Shown one piece after another: positions 12,901 to 27,900 of a stretch of 64,000 bases of DNA. A program made the translations under genes and the position numbers. The DNA comes from Spisula solida (taxonomy: Eukaryota > Mollusca > Bivalvia > Venerida > Mactridae). The stretch's first letter is position 1. The number at the start of each line of letters is the position of its first letter. The stretch is from the NCBI GenBank assembly GCA_947247005.1, contig OX365945.1:11042501-11106500 (forward strand), in the 5' to 3' direction. The notes below the pieces were generated by a model. The model searched no databases. It was not told where the DNA came from and worked only from the letters and a program-made list of their open reading frames with translations.

Positions 12901-15900
12901 TAAAGCCGTGCCGTAAATATTGTTCGTCACTCCCAGACTGTGCAATAAATATTTAAATTAGCATGACCTGAAGTAAGCCAATCCATGCATTGATCCGTCA
13001 ATGACGTCAGGATAATATCAACGTCGCCATGACGTCACGCTAATTGTACCGCTGAATTTTGGCTAAAACATATGCAGCATACATCATCCTTTTAAACAAT
13101 GATTATGATTAAGATTATGTGATAAATAGAATGTTACATTCGTGCTCATTACATACGAGTTTTATTAAACTCGTCGACAAAAAACGACAAAGCCTCATGT
13201 CATATCATTTTGTCCACTTGTTTAATAAAACTCGTATGTAATGAGCACTAATGCAAGATCCTCTATTAACTTCTGATTTAAAATTATATGTTGAATTAAG
13301 AATATGTTTTCCACCTATCTACAGCAATTATGACATCATATACATGTGCATTGTCCTGTATACCTCAAGGGTGTGATGATAAGCAATTTGATAGTTTGCA
13401 CCTTTAGTGGGATTCGAACCCGTACTGTACAGCACCAATGTGAAGTAGTGTTGTATTTCTGTCTTGGAAGTTTGTATATATAGTGTTAATCTACATCTTG
13501 CAGATGGTAACCCATTTAATGGTGATGATACAGACAGTAATCCTGATTCACTGGATATAGAAGATATACTCAGACAGGCCGAGGTAGGGTCTTTTCTTGC
13601 TAGTTTTTTCCGTGCCCGACTGTTTCTGTTTTGTGCTGCCTTCCCTGTCTGATCTGTTATTAATTTATTATCTTTTTCCATTGTATATTCATGTATAATG
13701 TTGAAAGTGATATTAGTTTTAGTTTAAACAGTATTTATTCAACATATATTTTACAGTATATGGAACTTTACTTGAATAGTTTGTACCAAGCCTAGTTGTG
13801 CATATTGTCAGGGATTTTAAATCAGATTATTTTTGCCAGAGTTCTTTCCCTTTCTTGAAAATATAGGTCTTTGTGTCAATAGCGTCTCTAGTTACAGTTT
13901 AACAGCATGTTTGTTACATTTAAAACAGTTACTGTTCTTTGAATGATTCTGCTACCAACAGATTAAGGATATTTAATTTATCAACATGTATAGTATGGAG
14001 AATTTGGCCTGATCCTGACCTTTATGCATGATATTACAAGGCTCTTGCTTTGAATATATAAATCATCGTGAGCAAATCGGTCTTTTAGATTTGTGATACT
14101 CCCTGGGGTTAGATATCAGCTGTTAATCTATGCTAATAGAAAGTTGAGGGCGTTGTCCAAATCTTTGTACTATATTACATGTCTACACTTTATTTTAGAA
14201 CTTACAAGATACCAATCAATATGTACAGAATGAGATGGAGAATCTAGAACGAGAACAAGCGCAGATTGACTGTAGGGCGGCCATTTTGGAAAGACAACTC
14301 CGCCGGTGCATGGAAAAGGGTAAGCTTTCAACTATAAGTTTAGCTACTCGCCATTGTATATGTTGCAAATCAGACATGAGTTTCAATCAATCTTCAGATC
14401 TGTCTTCAATGAAAATTTGCAAAAAATTAAAAATAATACAAGACAGGGAAAGACATAAATGATATTTTGGTAACATAACTTAAAAAGAAATAAAAGCATG
14501 TATTGTGGCCAGCATGATAATGATTATTGTTTTAATATTTTCTATGCAAGTTGAACATTTTCTGATAATAAGAATAAAAATCCCATGATTTTAGATAAAT
14601 TTGAGTTCTCTCCCTTGGACGATGTCACAGTTTGTTGGGGAATTATTTAGTTACCTCCCTTTGACCATATGTCAAATAATACCTAGAATTATGTAGTTAT
14701 CCCCCTTTCTCATTGATCATATTTTCTTGTATTGTAGCAGTTGTGTCCCTTTGTCCATATGTGTCTCATGTCCATGTCAAGTTTTTGTGTCATTTCTAAG
14801 ATATCTAAAAGTCTAGTTTGATTGCTAAAAAAATAAAAAATGTCTGCTAAACACAAATCTGTGTTGTTTTTATGTTGCATTGTATTTGTAGGTCGCAGGA
14901 CAAGAATCATTGATGAAATAAAAGACAGAATTGACAATAATAATGATAAAAGTAGGACATTAAATTACTGCTGCATATTTACATATTGTAATCTTGAATG
15001 CAGTTCAGTCTAACATTACCTTCTTTGTGATTTCCTTCTTTGATAATTGCACTTCTTGCCTTATCATTTCAAATTTTACTATGAAATGTCTCTATGGCTG
15101 TCTGATAAGCCAAGTTCTTTCAATGCTCAAACTCAAAATAAACTGAGACTCTTTTTTGCCTTTTCCTCTGAGTAAAGTGCATTCGTATTGGAATTTCAGA
15201 TATTTTAAATTGTTACTCTTGGAATTTTACTGTAGAAATGCAGGTTTGAACTTGGTGTTTTAGGCAGTGGGACATACGGGGCAGCGATACATTTTGTTCT
15301 GTGCATATTTCAGAAGTATGTCAATTACAATCATTAAATTTGTTTAAATACAAATGTTTAATATAACTAGGCATGTGAAGTCGTGCAACCAGGTTTGTCA
15401 TTTGCGAAAGAGTAATGGTCCCTGTTAGTAAATGTTGTTTCTTTTGTTAAATGTTATTTGTCATCATAAAAATAGATATTGCTCATTACCATTAAGTTAG
15501 GAGATGAGGCACTAGCCCTGGAATTTGAGGGTAATTTTTTGGCATTTTAGTAACATTTGAGAACTGATTTCTTAGAGGTACTCCTCATTTTGTTGGAACA
15601 TGCATGCTTTTTAAGAATTTTCTAAGGGGAAACATGCCTTACAACAACCACTATTATATAAGGAAAAAGCCAAGATTTATTTGATGTTCTCTAATTTCTA
15701 ATTGTATTACATATGTATGACATACTTCTATGTGTATGTTAAAGTTAATATTTCTGTAGAAGGGGTGCCAAATTCTCTTGCATTTCCTCTATCGTAATCT
15801 TTGGCCTACAAAAACTACTAAGAAGTAAAATGTTGCCGATATTTCCATGCACCAAAATTAATGTCTGAAATTTAAAATTAGTTAATTTTTTGATGTGCAG

Positions 15901-18900
15901 AAATTTTACAGTATTTTTGTTGCTTCATTTGTTCTTTCAATCTTCTACTGATATAAGGTTTTGCTGTATAATCAATGATATTGTTTCTGTGAACTGTCCT
16001 CGTTCTAAATCAATGTTTGTTTTGTAAATTGTGAAATCTGTTGAACTTTCCTTACCACAAATATTATAAAATTGCTGCTTTATCATGTTTTATTTTATCG
16101 CCCGTTTCAGACAAAAAAATACACTGTGAGCATCTTGTTCTGTTCTTATCTGTTCTGTTCCATTCTGTTGATTACATTCATGTGTTTTGATTTCACAAGT
16201 TTATTTCATAATTATGTCCCCCATCTTTGATGAGGGGGTATATTGCTTTGCAAAATGTCGGTCGGTCGGTCGTATAAAATGGTTTCCGTTCAATAACTCA
16301 AGAACACTTTGACCTAGGATCTTCAAAATTTACATGGAGGTTGGTCAGCATCAGTAGATGGCCCCTATTGATTTTGAGGTCAGTAGGTCAAAGGTCAAGG
16401 TCATTGTGTCCTTTACTATTTCTGACTATTAAAATGGTTTCCGTTCAATAACTCAAAAACGCTTTGACCTAGTATCTTCAAACTTTACATGGAGGTTGGA
16501 CAGCAACAGTAGATGACCCCTATTGATTTTGAGGTCAAAGGTCAAGGTTACTGTGACCTTCCCCATTTCTGACTATTGGGCTGCCATATGTCTTGTATAA
16601 ATTTGATCAGTTGTTAAGAGATTTTACTCAGTAAGTGTTGAGAACCCTTGGTGAAAAAATATGAAAGCAGAAACATAAGAGAATGTGCAGTGCAACCTCT
16701 CCATAACAATACCCTCTATGGTAAAACCTCGATGATAAGACCACACTTGGGAACCTTAAAAAGTGGTGTTATTATTGAGTTGGTCTTAAAACTGAGGTTT
16801 AATACAGAGTAAAACTGAAAACAGGCTTGAAGGTAGTGTTGTTCATTTTGAGGTGGTCTTATTATTGAGATGGTCTTTAAGTGAGGTTTCACTATATTGA
16901 CTGTATTCTAGAGAGGTAAAGTTGGTAGTCAACTTCAACATAATAAAAAATAGACAATGTATTTTGTTTACAGATGGTTTCTGAAGAGAGAGAGAGTACT
17001 CTGGAGAGGTTGCAGTATTGTTAATGTATAGAAGGACGTGAATATATGTATGTTACTATATCCCTGACGATATCTGAATCGCTGAGGATATCTGACCAGT
17101 AGTTAGTTTGTAGATATTTAACAATATGGCCAACCTTCAATGATATTATTTCTATGTTTGCGTGTTTTCAGGCAGTAACAAGGCGAAGGAAGAGAAACTC
17201 CTCCAGGAATGGTTTCTATTGGTTAACAAGAGGAACGCTCTAATTCGTCGACAGATGCAGCTAAATATACTGTAAGTATCATAAAAATGTCGCCAGCTGT
17301 CAGCATGCTGGAGGCGTGGCTACAACATAAACAAGGCATATCGGTTGTATTTGTCAGATTTAGTCTTCATGTTCTCACAGAATTGTTACCATGGCAATGT
17401 ACTGTAAAGTCATTGATTTTTGTGGGCATTTTGTTTTGTAGATTTTTGGTAAAGAAGCAATTTTGTTTGGTTTTAGATCTGTTTATCGCAAAATAACTTG
17501 ACCAACTCAAGTTACCCACTCCCCCACCAATTATAATGATTAAGTAGTTAATTAAGTTTTATCTTGACAAAATAAATTATATAATGAATATGTATGTATT
17601 TCTCTGTTTTGTCCTTAAACTGTTTGAACAAGTGTCATATTCTTAGACTTTTACATTTGAGCTGTTCTCCAGAAAAAAGTGACGTCGCAAACGTCATTCA
17701 AACGTTATTTGGCGATATGTTAACATTAAGTTCACAAATCCAGTATTTGATGAGTTCTTGACGTAAACTTTTCACAATTTATCACATTTCAGAAGTATAT
17801 TCGTATTTTAATAAAACATATCTAAACTATGAATGTTAGCTTTTAGAGAAATGTAGCAACTGTTTTTAACCACTAACCCCTCGTTTTCTCAATTTGGATA
17901 TTCTTCAGAAATTGGTCACCATGGCAACGACAGAAGATATTTTAACCTGATTCATGAGAACAAAAATCTAAGACATAGTTCTATATCGTCCAAAAACTTA
18001 AAATAAAATCAATGAGCATGACCTTGTTCTCATTAAGAGGTTTTTCTTGACCTTATTATATACTTTCTAATATAATGTTACTTAGCCCGGTTTTCCTGGA
18101 GAACGGCTCATTTATATTTTGATTAAGGTTTTCATTATGTGTCCACACTGAAGAAATTGAAAGCTTTTTTAAACCTTCCCAACAAAACCATTGTTAAGTT
18201 TTAGTAAAACTTAAAAAATATAAAAATAAAGTGTAAAATGATAAAATGCACTTAAAATTGTGTTTTAATTGGGATGGTCTGTTAGAATTTTTTGCTTTGT
18301 ATTATATTGATGTTTCAATAATAGTAAAGGTACTTGAGAGTAGGTAAAAATGTACAATATTTTCTGTATTTCATTGAAGAATTTCTATATTTATGAACAG
18401 GGATAGTCAGGAATTTTATGTCTGCTATCTAGGGGTTCAATATCTGGATAAATAACCAGAAATATTCTATAAATGTCGATACATAACTAAATAAATATAT
18501 AGGTTATTAAATAAATATATTGGATATTATATTTGTTATTGTAAATGCAAAGCTAACTTGGCCAAATATACTTACAGCCATTAATATTTTATTACATAAC
18601 TAAAGAGGTATACTACACGATACTTGAAAATGCTGACAATTAAAATTGTGGTATGAAAATGGACACCTGGTGTTTAAGGTATTACTAGGCTGCAAGAATT
18701 CTATATGTGTATTGTAACTGATTTTGTCTAAATGACTTCCAAAATAATGAGTAAACACTTGTGATTCCCGTCGAGGGGTCAGCCCGGACCTAATGTGCAC
18801 CTGAGTTTTTGATTCATCGCCCGAGTATACTGTAATTAAACACTGAGTCAATATTTTACAAAATGGCCAATTTTGAATAAATTTGTAATGTAAAACTTTG

Positions 18901-21900
18901 CATCACGTTTAATTGAATACTTAGGTGAAAGTAGCTTATTTGACGTTTTTTTAATGTGACTTAGGTCAGTTTGCCAACGACCCATGGTCATTTTGATTCA
19001 GAATTGTTTCCGAATTCTTGGGTTCTGTAAGTGGTCACTTTTGGCGTGATTGTATACAAGCAAGACCGGAGGGTCAAACAATAAATATTTGGTCATGTTT
19101 GTTCAATTTGGTTAATTGTCAATATCGCGTAATATTTTCCTGTGTTTAGTTCAAGGTAGGATGGATTTTGTGTTTAATTAGTGGAGGGCAAATTTTGACC
19201 AAACACTCTATATTTCCCCATGTCAACACACTCGTTTGTCTAGCCTTGATTTCAGTACATATTCTTGTTTAACTAAGGTAATCATGACTTATTTACTTAA
19301 TATTCATTTTTCCCCTCATCATTTGTGGAATTGTTTAAACTTCTCACATCACGGAGACTGTAATTAGCTCATACAAAATATGATGGTCACTTTCTACCAA
19401 CGTTGGGGCACAAAATGAACACTCTGTTTATTTAACTTGAGCCGTTTCATTGATATTTGCACTCTTGTTTTGAAAAGGAGAGAAATTCAAGTGGGGAAGA
19501 AACTTTCAATGTTCAAAGTTTATAAATTGATATGAAACTCTTCCTGTGGGAGGAGCGTTTGCTGTTACAGAAACTCTTCTGTATTAGGGGAAGAAAAGCT
19601 GATTAAAACTGAAAATACATTAATTATATGTGAAAGAAAACATTCATTGAGCTTTAAACCAAAATGGTAGCCATGAGTTTTCTGATTACTAGTACTTTAC
19701 TGTGTTGAATCCATATTTAATAATCCTAAGTGTCTGACCTAAGTGCCGTTAAACAGAAGTGGTTTTGAATGTCACCGTAATCTGTACTTTACTGGCCAAA
19801 TGTCTACTTTTACTGCATACCTATATAAGTCCTACCTGTCTTGAGCAGTCATGCAAAGCGAATGTCAATAATGTCCTTTTAAAGCAAGTGGCTGTTTAAT
19901 GTAGGTGTAATCCCTATCCCCAGCAGCAGTTCAAGGCCAAGTCAGGGGCTCATCAAATGTGAGCAATTAAGACATTGTTTAATACAGGAGCATTTAGTAA
20001 AAATGTGTTTTTGGAATCATGAAAGGTTCCTAATGACAGGTGGTAGTGAAATGCAAGTGACCAATAACACCAGTTCTACTGTTTATTGCTTATAAACAAA
20101 ATGTTCGAAAACAATTAAGGTAGACAATGAGCAATAAAAGTATAAATGCATTACAAGATATACTGCAATTTTAGTAATTCTATTTGTTTCAGGTAGATCT
20201 ACTGCAAATAATGTTGCAAAGTACATATAATTTTGGATATTTTATGTTTTTGCATTTTTTATGGTCGATAACCACACGATCTACCCTTTCATGTGTTACT
20301 TTTTTTGTCCTAAAATTTAAATTTTCTTTTTAAAATATCATTATTATAACAACACTACCATCCTAGCAATGTTCGACGACTGTGTTAGCAATCTGTCATC
20401 TTAACATAAAAAGGGGGTGGTTTATTTTTGATATTAAAAGGAAATTATCTGTCCTACTGCTCTTTTTCATCTCCGTTTCTTTCTGCACAGGTGTTTCGTT
20501 TTCCGCTGGATGCATTCTTACATGATGACCGATACTTATTACCTGCGTTAGAGTTTTACAAGTATGTAAAAATACTCTTTGAAGTGTTGGCTCATTAAGA
20601 TGTATTTAACTACTTGAAAAAATTGCCGAAAAACACATTTTTGCCCGATGTCCAGTTAAGCAATTGCACTATGACTGTACTGGTTTAATTGTTGTTGCGT
20701 GTGATATATTCAAAACATCAAATACTTAGCGACCTACGTATAAACATTGATACATTTCCGACATATTTTATGAATAACTTTGGTTGATATTTTCTATAAA
20801 TGTTACGTAAACTTGAAGCCATGAACTTTTAAAGAAGATTAGAGTATTGCAAGGAGGTCTAATCCTCCGTTTGGGGATTTAACGCCGAGACTTGGAGATT
20901 TCTATCTACCATTTGAACTTGGCACATTTCCGATACTTATAACAGTCTGATGGACGCCGTTGACCTACAGCAGTACTAAGGTCCACTTTAAAATTAGTCA
21001 TTGTTATAAAAAATTCACAAACATTTATATTTTGTTCGGTCATTAGTGTTATGTCATAAATTGTCTAGAAGAATAAGTTAGGGTCATTCAGTTCTAACGG
21101 TTGTTTTATTATTTGTTTTTCAAAAGATTTAAAACAATAGAAGTCAGGTGACCACACTGCTACGTAATTATGATACGTCACACGCATCATCTGGCGTTCT
21201 CGTCTTGTTCAAAATTATTCTTAAGTATATTATATTTATTGTAATAATTGTACATTTTTTGTAAAATATATTTTCAATTTTGTGTGCATTTTTTTTTTAA
21301 ATTAAATAAACAAATTTCTACTCTAGATTGGACGAGGTTTGTTATGCATATATCCTTAATTTGAACAATTAATAAAAGGTGGGAATTTTTTCAATTTCAT
21401 AAAAATAATATTTTTTAAAAAAAACGCAACACCTTTTCACTTGTTGGTATGTTACCAATGTTGGAGTACTACCTATAATCATGATGTGATGGTGACATTT
21501 TATTTTTACAGTTGACTAGAAATTGTTACTTAAAACTTTTTCCTGTCCACCTGTTTACAAAGTTGACACATTTTGGCACTAATACTGTTTTTACTGCATG
21601 GTGGTTTATTTGTTCTTCTTTCTATTCTGTTTACCCTTCATTCCTCTTATTTGCTCTTCTCTCATTATTCAATAATAAGTCAACACAAAGGTGTCATAAG
21701 AATAACACATTGTGTCATTTACTTTATTGATAGGTAATGAATAGGTAAATATTACATAAAGGGTTAGCTGTGAAAATAAGGAAGAATTACTTGACAATAA
21801 ATTAAGGGTTTGTTTGTACACATGGGGCTGGCCCCTTAGTGTGGAGGATGTTGTCTAAATCTAGGATTAAATAGATTGGTTAATTCTCCTATATGGCTTT

Positions 21901-24900
21901 TATTCTGTTGATAACAGAGGCTGTGGTGTTGTTATAGTGATGACATACTGAAGGGTTTTATACTCCACCATTAGCGGTTTGAAAGAAATATTTTATATAG
22001 AATATAGACTCTTTTGACGGTTACAACCAAGTAAACTACAGTTCAATCTCTCCAGGTCGGCTCTCTCTAAAGCAACAATCTCTCTATAACAACACATTCA
22101 AAAAATTCCCCTCAGCTGATATTTACTCTAAATTTAACCTCAGACGAGCAGCTACCTCTTAACAAAGGCTAATATTTGCAGCTCCCAAAGGGTGTTGCTC
22201 TACAGAGGTTGTACTGTACATGTACAGTCTAATTTGTGTTAAAAACCACCTGCGGACAAAGACCACTATTACAAAACTTGACTCACATAAGGACCACTTA
22301 TTGTATAACACATCAGAAAATTTTCTATGATATTTTCCTGTTAAGAGAGACCATCTCTCATCAAAGACCAGTCTATACAATTTATATTTACGGTATTTTC
22401 AGGCTGGATCTTGTTTTATCATTTAAAATGTAGACAGATTTCATGAAAATAACATGTTTCTCCATTTCATATGAAACAAATAAGACAAATTACGGTATTC
22501 TTTGTTAATACATGTACTAGGTATTTGTTGATAATTATTTATTATATGTACATATGATATAACCTACATTTTTCATGTCTGTCAGGTTGAAAAGAACAAA
22601 AGTTAGCATGAAATATATTAAGAATAAATTATTTGTACTTTAAATGACAAAAAGTCACCATTTAATAAAATTGATGTCCATATTTTGATAGATACTAATT
22701 TGTATTTTTTTTTAATTTGTTCCAAATGAATTCATCTGTGCCTTCATTGATTTTTGTACAAAACTCGTCAATACCTGTCACTTGATTTCGATTCCCATAA
22801 ACAGTTCTTCATACTGAAGACCAATTTTGCTCTCCATCACCCCGTCGTTACAGAATCCTGCAAGAAAGGCTTTCAGACAGCGGTCGAGAGAGGCTTAAAA
22901 TTTCTAAGACGATTTTACCCATATTTCATGTGTCAGCTTCCCTCGTGAGCCTCATTTGTACATTCTTAGCGTAATCGGCTTGTGTATTTCCACACACTCT
23001 GGAACTGACATCCCAAGGATTTATTTTTTCCTCAGACGATATTAGCTTATAAATATGTTCCATAGGAAAAAATATCACGAAACGCCTCTGAAGAAAATTA
23101 GCTAGTACTTTCTGTTATTATGTGTTCAGTGCTGTCGTTCATTTCGATGAAAAAAATGCTTTTGAAAATGTTTTTATTGCAAAAATGAATTTGTTTTACA
23201 ATTTAAAACCCTTTAAAAAAATTATATTTTTTTCTTTTTTTTGAAAAAAAACCCCAGAAGAAATGTGCTGGAAACCGGTAAAACTCTCCGCAAAATGGCA
23301 AACCCTGTTTATCACTGTTTAATTCCAGCACCAAAGTATCAAGCTATCAGAAGTGGCTAGTATAAATTGTTGAACTTACTTCTCAATTACATAAAAAAAA
23401 CTCACACAATATACATGCCTATATTTTGAAAAAAAATGGAATTGGCATCTAAATATTTCGTGCCTTGAGTTTCTTCTTATGATTATTTTATTCATTATCA
23501 TCTTCAATAATTGAATCACTCAATAAGACTCGTTTAAGAACCTGTGTTTTCTAGACTCATTTAAGAAGTGTTGACCTCCAAGGACAACTCATGACGAATC
23601 CTACATTTATTCACACTGATTGTATGTATCTGTATATTACCACTTACTAGTATGTCCGTACACATTTATTATATTACATTAGTTGTTAAACACTATAAAA
23701 TATGTATCTCTTAATTGTCCTAAATCATTCTCCCACTGCCCAAATTGTGTTCTATTCCCTTTAAGTCAACACACACTGCATAGAAATATGCTTGTAGTCA
23801 TGCTATTAGCCGAGACGTCAAACACGAGAGATGAAAAACTTAAAGCTTTAAGAAGATTACTTAGCATTAGCTTTTCCCAACAGAATCCTTCAATATTCTT
23901 TTAAATATGCGGAAGGCATTATTTAAAATACTAGACTGATTGTGGAGTTATAATAATCTATAATTTGTAATAATAACTATGTACATGGGGATAAGAGATT
24001 TCAGGATAAACAGAGGGCTTAATTCTTAAAAATCCTTTGAGAAAATGCTCCAAATAGCCTAAGTACATTGATAGAATATATGATCATCCAGTATACCTAA
24101 ACCCATTACTGTAATGCCGGCTAAGAAATCTGATTTGGTTACAAGCTATTCCGTATAAAAGTAGCATAAGAGAAAAGAAAAGACTATTTCTCATTAAAAC
24201 TTTGGCTTGGAAATTTTAAAGAGCAAACTTCAATGCTCTAGAATGATGTTGTAGTGTTCTTGCATTTATGTGCAGTGTTTGTGAATGTGAATGTGTCGGA
24301 ATTTGTTGGAATAGTGTCGGAGAAATGTTGGAGATTTTTTCCAAGTGTTGTGGTGTGTTGTCGTGTGGCTGGTGGCTTACTTAGTGGTTTATGTCAAGCG
24401 AGGATCATAGTCGTATTTAGCAATGATTCTTGATTCGGCTTGTTACCTGCTGATGTGTGGGTTTCCAACACATCTAATACGCCGGTACCTGGTTGTACAT
24501 GGATTGTATCACAGTACACTGTATATTACCAGTATGAGCTAACTGTGACAACTCTCTGTGAGATCTGCGTCGAACCGCTTTTGAAAAAATAGGTACACTT
24601 TACTATACCAATAGTTTCAATGTCACCTTTGATTAAGTAACACATCTATTTCAACTCGTGGTTTGACATATATTAAACATCTTCAACATTTGAACACTAA
24701 AGAATATAGCCTACATTCTGAACCAATGGAAACCACTATCAGCGCTGGTTGAATGCAACATTTAATCATAAAAAAATGTATTCTTCGCTTTGCTTCCTTC
24801 ACCACCTTCTCCACCCTTCTCCCTTTTTAATCATTTAAAATTTACTAAATATGTTCTAACTTTTACTAAGTATATCTTTATTTCAGTCTCATCTTTTAGT

Positions 24901-27900
24901 ACATTCATTGATTATAATAAAATGTAATGTGAATAATAGTAATGTTGTGTATTGTTAATATGTTATACAGTGCAACCTCTGTAGAATAATACCTTTTTGA
25001 AGCTGCAAATATTGGCTGTTGTTTAGAGGTTTTTGCTCTACAGAGGTCAAATTTATAGTAAATATAGGCTTAGGGAAATTTTGAAGATGTTGTTATAGAG
25101 AGGTTGTTGCTCTACAGAGGGCCACTCTGAAGAGGTTATACTGTATTACATTTGTGAAAGTTGAAAGATAAGATTCGTAGTTTAAATTTCAGATATTTTA
25201 TGAAAGTCTGCAATTCTGTTAATTTCATATAATCTAGTTTTAAGGATGTGCATGTTTATATAATCTTGTTTAGGGTATATACATGTTCATACATTGTTGT
25301 TTAGCGTTTGTACATGTTTAGAGTTTGTACATGTTCATAGATTCTCATTTAGAGTATGTACATGTTCATAATATGTACATATTCATACTTTTTAGTATCT
25401 GTACATGCTCATAGAATCTTGTTCTAAGGATGTTCATGTTCATAGAATCTTGTGACTCTTGTTTAAAGTATGTACTTGTTCATAGAATCTCATTTTGAGT
25501 ATGTCCATGTTCATAGAATCTAGTCAAGAGTATGTACATGTTCAAAGAATTTTGTTAAGGGTATGTACGGGTTTATAGAATCTATTTTTAAGGATGTACA
25601 TGTTCATAGATTCTTGTTTAGAGGATGTACATGTTCATAGAATTTTATTTAGAGCATGTACATATTCATAGAATCTTGTTTAGATTATGTACATGTTCAT
25701 AGAATCTTGTTAAGAGCATGTACAATGTCATAGAATCTTGTTTAGATTATGTACATATTCATAGAATCTTGTTTAGAGTATGTACATGTTCATAGAATCT
25801 TGTTTAGATTATGTACATGTTCATAGAATCTTGTTTAGAGTATGTACATGTTCATAAAATCTTGTTTTAAGGATGTTACATGTTCATAGAATCTAGTTTT
25901 GAGTATGTACGTGTTCATAGGATCCTATTTTTGATTTCCAGGGAGAAGGAAGATGACCTTGAAAAGAAATTTGACCTTCTGAACCGTGAACTTCGAGCCA
26001 TGATGGCAATTGAAGGTAAGTAATTTCAATACAGTTGCACAAGTATGGGATGAGATGACACACCCCTCCAACTTCAATTCTTTTCAGTATAAAAAGTTCT
26101 ATTGTTATTATAAATCTATTAAGGTAACTTCCATAGAGCAAACAATGTATCTGAAAGTCCTGGAACTAACCTTACAACTGGCAAGTGAGATATACGAGGG
26201 GTGTTCGATATGTATTGTCCTTAGGGTCACAAATAAGAAACTTCGTTGATATCTTTAAATCTTTTTACATTTCTGGAACCATCAAGATTTCCGGAATATT
26301 TCGTGAAAAAAATTAATAAAATTTAATTACCGGAATGTTGTTTCTGTTGTCTTTTCAAAGGGCTAGTAATAGACACTGCGACGTTTTGCGAATAACTGTC
26401 GATTAAAACTTCCTTTCGGGAAATAATATTATTCCACAACTATCATGCCGTAAATAATCTAAATTCCTTCGATAAAAACATGATTTGCTGTACTTGATTG
26501 CCATTTTGAACAAAATAAGAGCATTTCAAAGTCGCGAAAATAGGTGTCAAAATTAGTCAAAAAAGCATGTTATTTTTCATTGACTATTTTCGATTAGTTT
26601 TATTGATTGGAATTTGACATATCATACATGTATGTAAGCCATAGACCATCAACATTGATTTCTGGGAAGAATTTGCGATCAAAATACAATTGATATGAAG
26701 TTATTGGTGCGTGAAACAACAAGTATCATTTGGTATAAATAAGAGTGATCTCCCTTGTTTTGACCGTCTTACTCGTAGACAACAAATAATTTCATTTTGA
26801 TTTAAAGTTCTAATGGAAATATAAGGATCCAGTTATCGTATCGTATGTTGCAGTTTAACGAATACTGACATTTACTTTTCTAAACAACTACTGCAAAGAT
26901 GACACAAATTTAGCTTAAAATGAACATTAGGCCAGTGTACTCGAGCATACCCTCTTCTAAGTTCAATTAATTATTTAATTGTTGACGAAAGGCTATGTAA
27001 TTTCCCAGATATAGAATAGAAACATACAACTTTTAGACAGTAATCGTAGAATCCTTCTAAATAGTGTGATAGAAAAATGCAACCGACAGTGACAATACAT
27101 ATCGAACACCCCTCGTACATGTATATGTCCTTTTATGAGTAGCATCTTTTAACAATTTTGGTATGCTGCAGCTTGGGATTGTAGCTGCACCCTCAGCTTG
27201 GGATTGTAGCGTCAACCTCTGGGTCAGAAAGTAGTACAATACTTGTACATGTATCGCAATGCTTCATCTATTATTGAAATTATCTCCTTTGATAAACATA
27301 GAAAATATTATTTATTATTATTATTCTTTTTGATGAAATTGAACAGATAGTGAATTGTAATCCTTGTCATATCAAACATGATACCCTTGTAATTCATTCC
27401 TATCAACTTTCTATATATTTCTGTTTATTATTTAATTAATTTTATTAAAAAGTAATATAAATTTGTTATTTAATCCTATGTTTGTTGTGTCCGACAACAA
27501 TAGTTATATATATATATTCCAGCAATTAAAAACTCTTTTCTTTGATGTGATTCTAAGAAATACTCTGTTAAAGGGGCATGCCCAGAAACTGGAGTGTCTT
27601 GGTTTGCATACAACAAAATTGCGTTTATCACTTGTAAAACCAACTATTACCGAAAAGTCAACAAAGAATTTGACTTAAAAATTTACTCTATAACGTGCGC
27701 TTTGATATTTTGTATATTGATTTGAATAAAAGGCTGTCAGCCTTTTATTGACGACAACGATATTTAGTTATTCTCAAAAAAAATTTTTTAAAAACCAGCA
27801 GGATATTTCCACGGATATACACAGAACGGATAAGCAGGTCTAAAAATAGCCTAATTATGACCTGACTACCCATAATGCATTGCGCGCTTCAGTAAGCACG

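Larger units (their letters stand above)
12850..13262. mobile_element. Foldback element with nested hairpins and two CRE palindromes
   Basis: 'atttatcacataat' near 12868 and its complement near 13114 form a loose inverted repeat. Next to this is a perfect 29-bp hairpin (13142-13170 with 13220-13248). The interior holds two perfect TGACGTCA sites. Non-coding; probably one MITE with a second one beside it. Confidence 0.5.
14952..17171 (+). other. EHBP1 intron, 2.2 kb
   Basis: Apart from the repeats at 16215 and 16688, listed separately, the sequence is AT-rich with no exon-like frame. Confidence 0.65.
17272..25941 (+). other. EHBP1 intron, 8.7 kb
   Basis: 17300-22030 is AT-rich with no repeat family I can define and no exon-like frame in the EHBP1 phase. 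It then holds MITEs at 22039 and 24968, a foldback repeat at about 24690-24890 and the 31-bp minisatellite. Short open frames (for example 18600-18851, 21512-21730) are unsupported. Confidence 0.6.

Noticed and set aside
13395..13440. tRNA gene on the minus strand
   Set aside because: Only a B-box/T-arm is present; no acceptor stem, D arm or anticodon arm can be paired.
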